NCBI GenBank assembly: GCA_023417745.1
Contig: JAEZEM010000047.1
Span: 1 to 12,372, forward strand
Source of the DNA: Pseudomonadota bacterium
Lineage (GTDB): Bacteria; Desulfobacterota; Desulfovibrionia; Desulfovibrionales; Desulfovibrionaceae
Direction: 5' to 3'
DNA length: 12,372 nt
Of this stretch, positions 1 to 6,304 are shown in pieces (within the stretch, counting starts at the first letter, position 1; each line of letters starts with the position of its first letter). Position numbers and translations under genes: made by a program. The notes under the pieces are model-generated. The model saw only the letters and a list, made by a program, of their open reading frames with translations, was not told the DNA's origin and searched no databases.

Positions 1-2036
1 CCGTCATCAGCATGGCCCTGTACCCCATTGCCATCCTGGTCATCCCGGCCCTGCAAAAACGGGCCAACGCCGCCAACAAGCAGCGGGTGGACACCGGCCG
101 CCAGCTCTCGACGCTTATAAGCGAAACCGTTTCCGGCATCCACGAGGTCCACGCCAACGCCAGCTTTCGCCTGGAAAACAAGCGCTTCGGGGTCATGGCC
201 GACAAGCTCTTCAAGGTGCGCGTGGTCTGGAACCTCTACAAGTTCGCCATCAAGGTCTCCAACAACTTCTTCCAGAACCTCGGCCCCTTTGTGCTCTTTC
301 TCGTGGGCGGCTATCTGGCGATAAACGGCCGCTTCGATCTCGGCGCGCTGGTGGCCTTTCTCTCGGCCAACGAAAAGCTCTACGATCCCTGGAAGGAGCT
401 GATGGATTTCTACCAGACCTACCAGGACGCCTCGGTCAGCTACGAGCGCATCATGGAGTATTTCCAGGGCGACCCGGAGTTCATCGAGGAGCCGGCCGAC
501 CCGCGCCCGCCCCTGACCCTGGCCGGGGCGTTTTCGGCCAACAATCTGGTGATGGAGGTGCCGGGCGGCATCCAGCTCTTAAAGGGCGTGTCCCTGGACA
601 TCGCGCCGGGCGAACTCACGGCCCTGGTCGGCTTTTCCGGTTCGGGCAAGTCCACCCTGGCCCTTTGCCTGTGCCAGAACCTCAAATACACCGGCGGCCA
701 GGCCACCTTTGACGGCAACGACATCGACGCCCTGCCCAAGTCCGACATCGCCGACAACATGGGCGTGGTGTCCCAGCATCCCTTCATCTTCGAAGGGACC
801 ATCCGGGCCAATCTGCTCTATTCCATCAACGCCCGGCGCGAAGCCCACGGCGTCACGGGCGAGGACGGCGTGCCCACGGTGGACGAGATCATCGCCGTGG
901 TGCAGCAGGTCGGGCTTTTCGCCGACATCCTGCGCTTTGGCCTCAATTCGGTCTTCAAGGAAGGCAAAAAGGAAAATCTCGTCAAGAAAGTGGTGCGGGT
1001 GCGCGAGGCCTACCACGCCGGCCATGCCGAGAGCCTGGCCGACTGGATCGAATTCTTCGATCCCACCCAGTACCTCTACTACAGCAGCGTGGCCGAGAAC
1101 ATTGTCTTCGGCACCCCCAATCGGGACGATCTGGCTCCGGAAAATCTGCCGTCCAATCCGTTTTTCATCAGCTTCCTCCACGACGCGGGCCTGAAAATGC
1201 TGCTGGTCCAGACCGGGGCCGAGCTGGCCGCCCGCACCGTGGACATCTTAAAAGACGTGCCCTCCCCGGACGCCACCTTCTTCGAGCAATCGCCCATCAC
1301 CGTGGACGAGTTCGAAATCTACCGCGATCTGGCCGGGCGGCTGGGCCGGGTGCGGCTGCACAAGCTCTCCCCCGCCGACGAGCGGCTGCTCCTGACGCTT
1401 GCCCTGCGCTTCACCCCGGGCAAGCACACCATCGTCGGGCTGTCCCACATCCTTGAGGGCCTGCTGCTCCAGGGCCGGGCCATGTTCGCCGAGCGCGTCG
1501 CCTCGGATCTGCCGGGCGCGGTGACCTTCCTGCGCCGTGAGGATTATCTCTATTCCATGACCGTCATGGACAACATCCTGTTTGGCCGCCTCAAGACCAC
1601 CAGCCCCAAGGTGGTGGACCAGATCCAGAAGACCATCGTCAGTCTGCTCATCGAAGAGGACATGCTGGAGCGGGTGCTGGAGATCGGCCTCGACTTCCAG
1701 GTCGGGTCCATGGGCGACCGCCTGTCCGGCGGCCAGCGCCAGAAGGTGGCCCTGGCCCGGGCGTTTCTCAAGGAACCGCCGGTGCTCATCCTCGACGAGG
1801 CCACGGCGGCCCTGGACAACGCTTCCCAGGCCCGCATCCAGAACCTGCTGGAAAACAAGTGGCGGGGACGCTCCACGGTCATCGCCGTGGTGCATCGCCT
1901 GGACACCATCAAGAACTACGACAAGGTGGCGGTCATGAAGGCCGGCCGCATCGTCGAGGTCGGTTCCTACGCCGATCTCATGGACAAAAAGGGGATGCTC
2001 TATGAGCTCGTCTACGGAGCGGCCGCAAGGGCCTAG
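1..2036 (+). CDS. ABC exporter, membrane/ATPase fusion with expanded ATPase domain (5' truncated)
   Basis: The frame is open from the window edge, so the true start is upstream; residues are counted from the Met at base 12. Hydrophobic segments at about 1-14 and 88-118 are the last membrane helices of a type I exporter domain. The ATPase domain has Walker A GFSGSGKST (207-215), Q-loop SQHPFIFEGTI (254-264), signature LSGGQ (571-575), Walker B VLILDE (591-596) and the H-loop His at 628. Walker A and signature are about 358 residues apart, against roughly 100-130 in ordinary ABC ATPases. The extra stretch holds two more Q-loop-like segments, YLYYSSVAENIVFG (354-367) and YLYSMTVMDNILFG (512-525). 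It also holds weak signature-like stretches near 321-334 and 452-466. The protein should sit in the inner membrane and use ATP to export an unknown substrate. It overlaps the next gene by 35 bases, so the two are probably co-translated. The family call is secure; the substrate is not identifiable. Confidence 0.93.
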   Translation, partial: VISMALYPIAILVIPALQKRANAANKQRVDTGRQLSTLISETVSGIHEVHANASFRLENKRFGVMADKLFKVRVVWNLYKFAIKVSNNFFQNLGPFVLFLVGGYLAINGRFDLGALVAFLSANEKLYDPWKELMDFYQTYQDASVSYERIMEYFQGDPEFIEEPADPRPPLTLAGAFSANNLVMEVPGGIQLLKGVSLDIAPGELTALVGFSGSGKSTLALCLCQNLKYTGGQATFDGNDIDALPKSDIADNMGVVSQHPFIFEGTIRANLLYSINARREAHGVTGEDGVPTVDEIIAVVQQVGLFADILRFGLNSVFKEGKKENLVKKVVRVREAYHAGHAESLADWIEFFDPTQYLYYSSVAENIVFGTPNRDDLAPENLPSNPFFISFLHDAGLKMLLVQTGAELAARTVDILKDVPSPDATFFEQSPITVDEFEIYRDLAGRLGRVRLHKLSPADERLLLTLALRFTPGKHTIVGLSHILEGLLLQGRAMFAERVASDLPGAVTFLRREDYLYSMTVMDNILFGRLKTTSPKVVDQIQKTIVSLLIEEDMLERVLEIGLDFQVGSMGDRLSGGQRQKVALARAFLKEPPVLILDEATAALDNASQARIQNLLENKWRGRSTVIAVVHRLDTIKNYDKVAVMKAGRIVEVGSYADLMDKKGMLYELVYGAAARA

Positions 2037-2535
2037 CCTGTCGGCCTGCGGGTTCAACGACCATCTGGACCTGCTGCGGGAGTTGCCGATCTATAACGGC
2101 GTGCCCTTGGACGTGGTGAAGGTGCTGGCCTACCTGTCCACGACCGAGAGCTTTTCGGCCGGCGAATCGCTGTGCGACCAGGGCGAGGCGCTGGACCGGT
2201 CGTTCTACCTGCTGTGCGGCGAGGTGCACGTGCTGCGCCATGTCGAGGGCTGCGAAGCGCCCATGCTGACGCGCGGCCCGGGCTTTTTCTTCGGCGGCCT
2301 GGGGCTTCTGGCCTCGGCCAAGGCGCTCTACACCGTGCGGGCGGTCGCGCCGGTGCAGTGCCTGACCCTGTCCAAGGAAAAGTTTTTAAAAACGGCCGAG
2401 CGTTTCCCGGACATCCTGCCGAAGATCCTGCACAACGTGGTGGCCCACGTGTTCCGCTGGGAAGAGGCGTTTTTGACCGCCCACGCCGAGGAATGCGCCG
2501 CCCGGGGCAACGAGATGGGGCTGAGCCTTTTCTAA
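2002..2535 (+). CDS. Cyclic-nucleotide-binding-fold protein, no DNA-binding domain, degenerate ligand pocket
   Basis: A 177-residue cytoplasmic protein with the CRP/cNMP-binding beta-barrel at about residues 25-130 (LRELPIYNGVPLDVV, then GESLCDQGEALDRSFYLLCGEV, then the RGPGFFFGGLG turn). A helical tail follows, with no helix-turn-helix, so it is not a CRP-type transcription factor. In the phosphate-binding cassette the E. coli CRP pattern FIGELGL...RSAWVRA reads FFGGLGL...ALYTVRA. The Glu (residue 99) is Gly, and the Arg-Ser pair (108-109) is Ala-Leu. Classical cAMP or cGMP binding is therefore doubtful. The gene starts inside the ABC exporter gene (35-base overlap, different frame), with a G-rich stretch 7 bases before the ATG. 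I infer a sensory or regulatory subunit of that exporter. Its stop overlaps the stop of the converging fic gene. Confidence 0.88.
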   Translation: MSSSTERPQGPSLSACGFNDHLDLLRELPIYNGVPLDVVKVLAYLSTTESFSAGESLCDQGEALDRSFYLLCGEVHVLRHVEGCEAPMLTRGPGFFFGGLGLLASAKALYTVRAVAPVQCLTLSKEKFLKTAERFPDILPKILHNVVAHVFRWEEAFLTAHAEECAARGNEMGLSLF

Positions 2536-3656
2536 AGCGCGACGCGGTAGCTCACGTTTCGCCCCCGGCCCGGATTCTCCACGATAAGCCCCCAGGCGGC
2601 CAGTTCGGCCAGGTCGCGGTAGGCCGTGGCCCGGCTGGTCTTGGTCATGGCCGCGTATTTGCGGGTGGTCAGCCCGCCCTCGAAGGCTTCGCCAGCGTCG
2701 AGGAGACGGTTTACCGCCTTGCGCTGGCGCTCGCTGACCGGGTGGCCGGCAGCCCGCCGCCAGAAGGCCGCCTTGGCCGCCACCTGCTCCATGACGCCGG
2801 CCGCCCCATCCATGGCCCGGGCCGTCAGCCCCAAAAACCATGAAAGCCAATCCGTGACGTCGAGGCTGCCCTTCTGGGCGCGCTCCAGGGCCTCGTAGTA
2901 GGCCTCGCGCTCGGCCAGGATGCGCGGGGACAGGGAAAAGAGCCGCCTCCCCGTGCCCTCGTCCCGGGCCAGGGCCATGTCGGCGATGGCCCGGGCCAGC
3001 CGGCCGTTGCCGTCCTCGAAGGGATGGATGGTCAGGAAATGGAGATGGGCCAGCCCGGCCCGCAACAGTCCGTCGAGATCGGCCGAGTCCTCGCGCCACC
3101 AGACGAAAAACCGCTCCATCTCCGCCGCCGTCCGGTCCTGGGGCGGAGCCTCGAAATGCACGGTCTCCCGGCTGCCCCGGCCCGACACCACCCGCATGGG
3201 CGCCGGCCCCCGCCAGTCGCCGACGACGATGCGCCGCAGCCCGGAATACCCGGTGGGGAAAAGCGCGGCGTGCCAGGCAAAAAGCCGGTCGGCGTCCAGG
3301 GGGGCGTCAAAACGCGTCACGGCGTCCAGGGTCACGGCCACGGCCCCGTCTTCGCGGGGACCGGGCTGCGGCAAGCCGGCAGTCGGCAAATCGAGGCGGC
3401 GGGCCACGGACGAGCGCACCCCGGCCGGGTCCAGGCGCTCGCCTTCGATGCCGGAACTGGCCAGCACTTCCTCGGCGGCAACCAGGGCTTGGCCATCGGC
3501 GTCGTCGCCCAGCCCCAGTGACCGGGCCATGGCCCACAGCTCGCCCTGGCGGCGGCGGGCCAGCCCCAGCGGGCCAAGCAAAGCCGCCGCGTCATAGCGG
3601 AAACGCGGCCAGTCGGACGCTTCCCAGAGATACCGGACAGGGGTTATTCGCTTCAT
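2532..3656 (-). CDS. Fic family protein (class II AMPylator) with N-terminal DUF4172 and C-terminal winged helix
   Basis: The 374-residue product begins with a DUF4172-like segment (WEASDWPRFRYD, 11-22). It carries the inhibitory-helix motif SSGIEG (67-72), matching the class II consensus [S/T]xxxE[G/N]. The Fic active-site loop HPFEDGNGRLAR (211-222) is fully canonical, with catalytic His211. The flap region lies near 150-172. The C-terminus (about 300-374, TTRKYAAMTKTSRATAYRDL) is a winged helix like those of SoFic-type proteins. From family knowledge it should transfer AMP from ATP to a Ser, Thr or Tyr hydroxyl on a protein target, possibly itself, and be restrained by Glu71. The target is unknown. 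The start is fixed by the DUF4172 match. There is no Shine-Dalgarno sequence, and the ATG lies inside an inverted repeat, which suggests a leaderless or nearly leaderless mRNA. Its stop overlaps that of the convergent cNMP-fold gene by 4 bases. Confidence 0.95.
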   Translation of the reverse strand: MKRITPVRYLWEASDWPRFRYDAAALLGPLGLARRRQGELWAMARSLGLGDDADGQALVAAEEVLASSGIEGERLDPAGVRSSVARRLDLPTAGLPQPGPREDGAVAVTLDAVTRFDAPLDADRLFAWHAALFPTGYSGLRRIVVGDWRGPAPMRVVSGRGSRETVHFEAPPQDRTAAEMERFFVWWREDSADLDGLLRAGLAHLHFLTIHPFEDGNGRLARAIADMALARDEGTGRRLFSLSPRILAEREAYYEALERAQKGSLDVTDWLSWFLGLTARAMDGAAGVMEQVAAKAAFWRRAAGHPVSERQRKAVNRLLDAGEAFEGGLTTRKYAAMTKTSRATAYRDLAELAAWGLIVENPGRGRNVSYRVAL

Positions 3657-3689
3657 ATCTTGAAGCGAATATGGCGCACAATCGCTTCA
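3645..3689 (-). promoter_or_regulatory. Inverted repeat plus third half-site over the fic start codon (putative operator)
   Basis: TATTCGCTTCA (3645-3655) and TGAAGCGAATA (3661-3671) are perfect 11-base inverted arms around the spacer TATCT. The fic ATG (3656-3654) lies at the spacer/arm edge. A third copy, AATCGCTTCA (3680-3689), matches the core at 9 of 10 positions and is in direct orientation to the first arm. The arrangement suits binding by a dimeric or oligomeric winged-helix protein, and Fic itself carries such a domain. Autoregulation is inferred. Confidence 0.55.
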
Positions 3690-3696
3690 CCGGCAA
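3668..3696 (-). promoter_or_regulatory. Possible sigma70-type promoter for fic
   Basis: On the - strand TTGCCG (3696-3691) and CATATT (3673-3668) are 17 bases apart; each matches 4 of 6 consensus bases. The predicted start of transcription falls around 3661, only about 5 bases before the ATG, consistent with the missing ribosome-binding site. The repeat half-sites occupy the spacer and the -10 region. The match is weak and could be fortuitous. Confidence 0.3.
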
Positions 3697-3731
3697 GCGG
3701 CGCGACAGGGATGGGGGCGATGCGCCGCGCG

Positions 3732-4580
3732 TCAGGCCGGCTTTTGCGTCAACAACACCACGGAATTATAGCGCAAAAAGCCGCCCTTTTCGCCGGCTTT
3801 CCAGGCCGCTTCGTAGAGGGCATGCACGTCGCCGTCGATGATGCCCGGCATTTCGGAAGGCTTGTAAAAGGCCACGTGGCTGACCACGATGGTGGGCTGG
3901 CCGCGTCCGGTCAGCAATTGCGCCAGGTCGTCGCCGAAATCCGTCACCACCAGCGACCCGCCCTGGCGCACCGGATCGCCGTGGTGCACCGGCGGCAGCA
4001 CGTCCAGGCGGCCCGACGCGCTAAAGCGCACCCGCGTGGTGGTGGGATGGCCCTCGTGCAGGGGCACGGTGAAGACATGGCGGCCGCCCGGAGCCAGCAC
4101 CCGCCAGACCTCGGCGAAAGCCCGCCAGGGGTCGGCCACGTGCTCGAACACGTCCTGGGTGACGACCAGATCGAAGGCTGCGTCGGGAAAGGTCAAGCGC
4201 TCCAGGTCCTCGCAGCGCAGTCCCGACTGGTCGCACGTTCCGGGCTGGGCCAGCTCGGGCACGTATTCCGAACAGACGTAGCCCGGCAGGCAACGTAGCC
4301 GGTCATGGAGCGGGCCGGCCGCCTGGGCCTCGAACACCCGCCAGCCCATCATGGCCGGCAGGGCCTCGGGCAAACGCCGGGCCGGCTCGCCGGCGGCCAG
4401 TTGGGCCACCACCCGGGCCAGATCGCGGGTGCGCCGGCTGGCCCGGCAGGACGAGCAACGCGTCTCGCGCAGGCTGAAACCGGGCTTGATCGGCGAAAAA
4501 ACCGCCTTTTGGCCGCAGACCGAGCACAGCCCATCGGTCTCGAAGACATTCCATTCCCGGCATTTCGCTTTGGCGTCCAT
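3732..4580 (-). CDS. Class I SAM-dependent methyltransferase with N-terminal Cys-pair (zinc-finger-like) segment
   Basis: The start at 4580 (MDAKAKCREW) is set by GGGAGG (4592-4587) six bases upstream; a longer in-frame Met at 4691 has no such site and would add an Arg-rich, non-conserved extension. The 282-residue product has Cys pairs C19-x2-C22 and C42-x2-C45, plus C7, likely binding zinc. A Methyltransf_11-type fold follows: acidic strand SEYVPEL (104-110), FPDAAFDLVVTQDVFEHV (131-148) and the VLAPGGR loop (161-167). The usual Gly-rich SAM motif I is degenerate (WRVFEAQAAGPLHDRL, 80-95), as in some methyltransferases linked to surface polysaccharide. The substrate is unknown. It lies 75 bases upstream of fic on the same strand and 144 bases after the DUF1254 gene. 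Confidence 0.85.
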   Translation of the reverse strand: MDAKAKCREWNVFETDGLCSVCGQKAVFSPIKPGFSLRETRCSSCRASRRTRDLARVVAQLAAGEPARRLPEALPAMMGWRVFEAQAAGPLHDRLRCLPGYVCSEYVPELAQPGTCDQSGLRCEDLERLTFPDAAFDLVVTQDVFEHVADPWRAFAEVWRVLAPGGRHVFTVPLHEGHPTTTRVRFSASGRLDVLPPVHHGDPVRQGGSLVVTDFGDDLAQLLTGRGQPTIVVSHVAFYKPSEMPGIIDGDVHALYEAAWKAGEKGGFLRYNSVVLLTQKPA

Positions 4581-4608
4581 GGTTCGCCTCCCTGGCTTGT
4601 CCCGCGCC

Positions 4609-4626
4609 GCGCGGCCGACGCCGCGC
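4609..4626 (-). repeat. GC hairpin in the leader of the methyltransferase gene
   Basis: GCGCGGC (4609-4615) and GCCGCGC (4620-4626) can pair around a four-base loop (CGAC). It lies about 30 bases before the methyltransferase start, upstream of its ribosome-binding site. There is no T-run, so it is not an intrinsic terminator. It may be a leader structure or simply a GC-rich coincidence. Confidence 0.35.
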
Positions 4627-4660
4627 CCTTGTCGCAGCCAACGCCCTGCGACCGTCGCGC

Positions 4661-4687
4661 CCCCGAAAACGCCTCTGCTTCTCGGGG
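4661..4687 (-). repeat. Hairpin between the DUF1254 gene and the methyltransferase gene
   Basis: CCCCGAAAA (4661-4669) and TTCTCGGGG (4679-4687) pair over nine positions in the - strand transcript, one as a G-U wobble, around a nine-base loop. It starts 38 bases after the DUF1254 stop. No T-tract follows on either strand, so it may limit read-through or protect a 3' end rather than act as a classical terminator. Confidence 0.4.
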
Positions 4688-4724
4688 ACAATCAACTGAA
4701 ACAATTCGTTTTTCTGAACAAATA

Positions 4725-6215
4725 CTATCGTACTTGTCCAGGGCCGCGACACTCGCGTCGTTCGAGGTCGCCCGGCTTCCAACTGCCGTCCAGGGCCGGG
4801 GCCGTGGGGCCGTAGAGCCGCAGGACCACGAAAAAGCCCTGGCCGGGCACGGTGGCGATCCAGTTGCCGGCCTGGTCCGGCGGGGCGGTCGGACCGAAAA
4901 AGAGTTCCGTGGCCCCGTCGTCCCGTTGGGCCGGCTTGTCCCGGGAACCCAGCGAAGGAAACGGCTGGCCGTTGTCCAGGCCCGAGCCGCTGGCCGCCTC
5001 GTAGAGGGTCACGGACCAGAAATTGGCCGCCGGAATCGAGGCCGGCAGGACCAGCCGGTAGCTGGCTTCGCCGGCAAGGGCCTCGCCCTGGTCGTCGGCG
5101 AAGGCGACCAGATAGCGCGCCCCCCGGCCTGGGATCTTGGACACCATGCCGGGGCTGACCGAGTAATAATTGGTGAAATACCAGATGCGCAAATCGAGGT
5201 CGAGGTAGGCCCCGGCCGAATCGCCTTCGGCCGTGGGGACCAGCCCGGACAGATCGGGCTGGCCCGGCGAAGCGCCGTTGCCCATGGGATTGAGCCAGCG
5301 CCGGTCCGGGTAGACCCGCAAGCTCCGTCCGCCCACGGATTCCTCGAAGCCGACAGCCCGGCTCATGGCGTAGGCGGTCCGGGCGGCCGCGTCGAGGACG
5401 CGACGGGTCCGGGCGTCGGGGGCGAAGGGCCGGCCCCGAACAAGGCCGATGGCGGCCAGAAGCCCCAGCCATTCGTGGTCGGCCAGCCCCGGGACCTCGC
5501 TGTCGAGAAGTTCCTTGAGCCGGTCGAACACGGCCCCGTCGCGCAGGGGCAGCATGTCCACGGCCAGACCTGAAGCGTCCGGGAAGCGCATGGGTCGGGC
5601 CGGACCGGCCAGGGGTTCGATCCGGGCCTGCTCCAGCAGGGCCGCGGCCGGGGCGAGATCGGCCGGGTCCTCGTAAAAGGCCCGCAGGAAAACAAAGACC
5701 GTGTTGGTGACCGGCCGGCAGACGAAACAATCCCCCGGCGTCGGGCCGGCGTAACCCGGCGGCAGGAGCAGGAACCGGCCGCCCCGGCCGGCGTCGGGGC
5801 CGGCCAGCCCCACGTCGCCGGCAAAGGCTCCGCCGTCCATGGGAATGGGGCGCTGCCAGACGTCGCGCAGGATGCCCTGCATCCGGGGCGGGGCCGTGAG
5901 CACAAGCGGTCCGTCCCGGCCGAGATCCACGTAGCCCATGGCGTAGAGCACGTCGGAGTTGGGGGTGGTGATGCGCGTCTTGGCGTCGATGCGCCGTTTC
6001 CAGACGGGCAGGACCTCGTAGCCCTGGCCAAAGGCCTGTTCCGAGCCGGTCTTCATGCCCAGAGTGTTCACCAGGGGCATGGCCCAGAGATAGGCCTGGA
6101 CGGCCCGTTGGAACAGCAGCTCCTCAAGAAGGGTGCGCGGAGCTTCGTCGTCTGGCCGGCCTACGAGCGCGGCCGAGGCGCCGGCGGACGACGCCCTTGC
6201 GTCGGATCGTTCCAT
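4725..6215 (-). CDS. DUF1254/DUF1214 domain protein
   Basis: The start at 6215 (MERSDARASS) is chosen because GGGAGGG (6229-6223) lies seven bases upstream; the longer frame to 6437 runs into proB and is low-complexity. The 496-residue product has an N-terminal DUF1254 region (about 38-180: AYLWAMPLVNTLGM, TTPNSDVLYAMGYVDLG) and a C-terminal DUF1214 region (about 385-475: PAANFWSVTLYEA, NWIATVPGQGFFVVLRLYGP). This is the standard two-domain layout and length. The biochemical role of the family is not established to my knowledge. Many relatives carry a signal peptide, but none is visible here: the first 35 residues are polar and Ala-rich, so a cytoplasmic protein is inferred. It follows proB by 89 bases on the same strand; no functional tie to proline synthesis is evident. 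Confidence 0.9.
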   Translation of the reverse strand: MERSDARASSAGASAALVGRPDDEAPRTLLEELLFQRAVQAYLWAMPLVNTLGMKTGSEQAFGQGYEVLPVWKRRIDAKTRITTPNSDVLYAMGYVDLGRDGPLVLTAPPRMQGILRDVWQRPIPMDGGAFAGDVGLAGPDAGRGGRFLLLPPGYAGPTPGDCFVCRPVTNTVFVFLRAFYEDPADLAPAAALLEQARIEPLAGPARPMRFPDASGLAVDMLPLRDGAVFDRLKELLDSEVPGLADHEWLGLLAAIGLVRGRPFAPDARTRRVLDAAARTAYAMSRAVGFEESVGGRSLRVYPDRRWLNPMGNGASPGQPDLSGLVPTAEGDSAGAYLDLDLRIWYFTNYYSVSPGMVSKIPGRGARYLVAFADDQGEALAGEASYRLVLPASIPAANFWSVTLYEAASGSGLDNGQPFPSLGSRDKPAQRDDGATELFFGPTAPPDQAGNWIATVPGQGFFVVLRLYGPTAPALDGSWKPGDLERRECRGPGQVR

Positions 6216-6236
6216 GGACCGTCCCTCCCTTGCGCC

Positions 6237-6270
6237 GCGCGGCCCGGCGCGCCAGAGCGACGGGCCGCGC
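6237..6270 (-). repeat. Ten-base inverted repeat between proB and the DUF1254 gene
   Basis: GCGCGGCCCG (6237-6246) and CGGGCCGCGC (6261-6270) are perfect inverted arms around 14 bases. The repeat sits just upstream of the DUF1254 ribosome-binding site and about 35 bases after the proB stop. There is no T-run on the - strand side. It could attenuate or partly separate the two genes. Confidence 0.4.
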
Positions 6271-6304
6271 CGGCTGGCGGTTGTCCGGGGGAGCGGTCCC
6301 CGGG

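Noticed and set aside
579..2057. Long - strand open frames opposite the ABC exporter gene
   Set aside because: They are antisense shadows caused by GC-rich codon bias; no recognisable motifs, and the + strand protein has clear ABC motifs throughout.
4661..4687. Hairpin as an intrinsic terminator
   Set aside because: Neither strand has a T-tract after the stem; kept only as a hairpin.
4581..4691. Extended N-terminus of the methyltransferase from Met at 4691
   Set aside because: The extension is Arg/Gly-rich, has no ribosome site, and a good GGGAGG sits before the Met at 4580.
4303..5730. 475-codon - strand frame overlapping the methyltransferase and DUF1254 genes
   Set aside because: Its product is a Gly/Arg/Pro-rich, out-of-frame translation of two recognisable genes and spans their gap without any motif.
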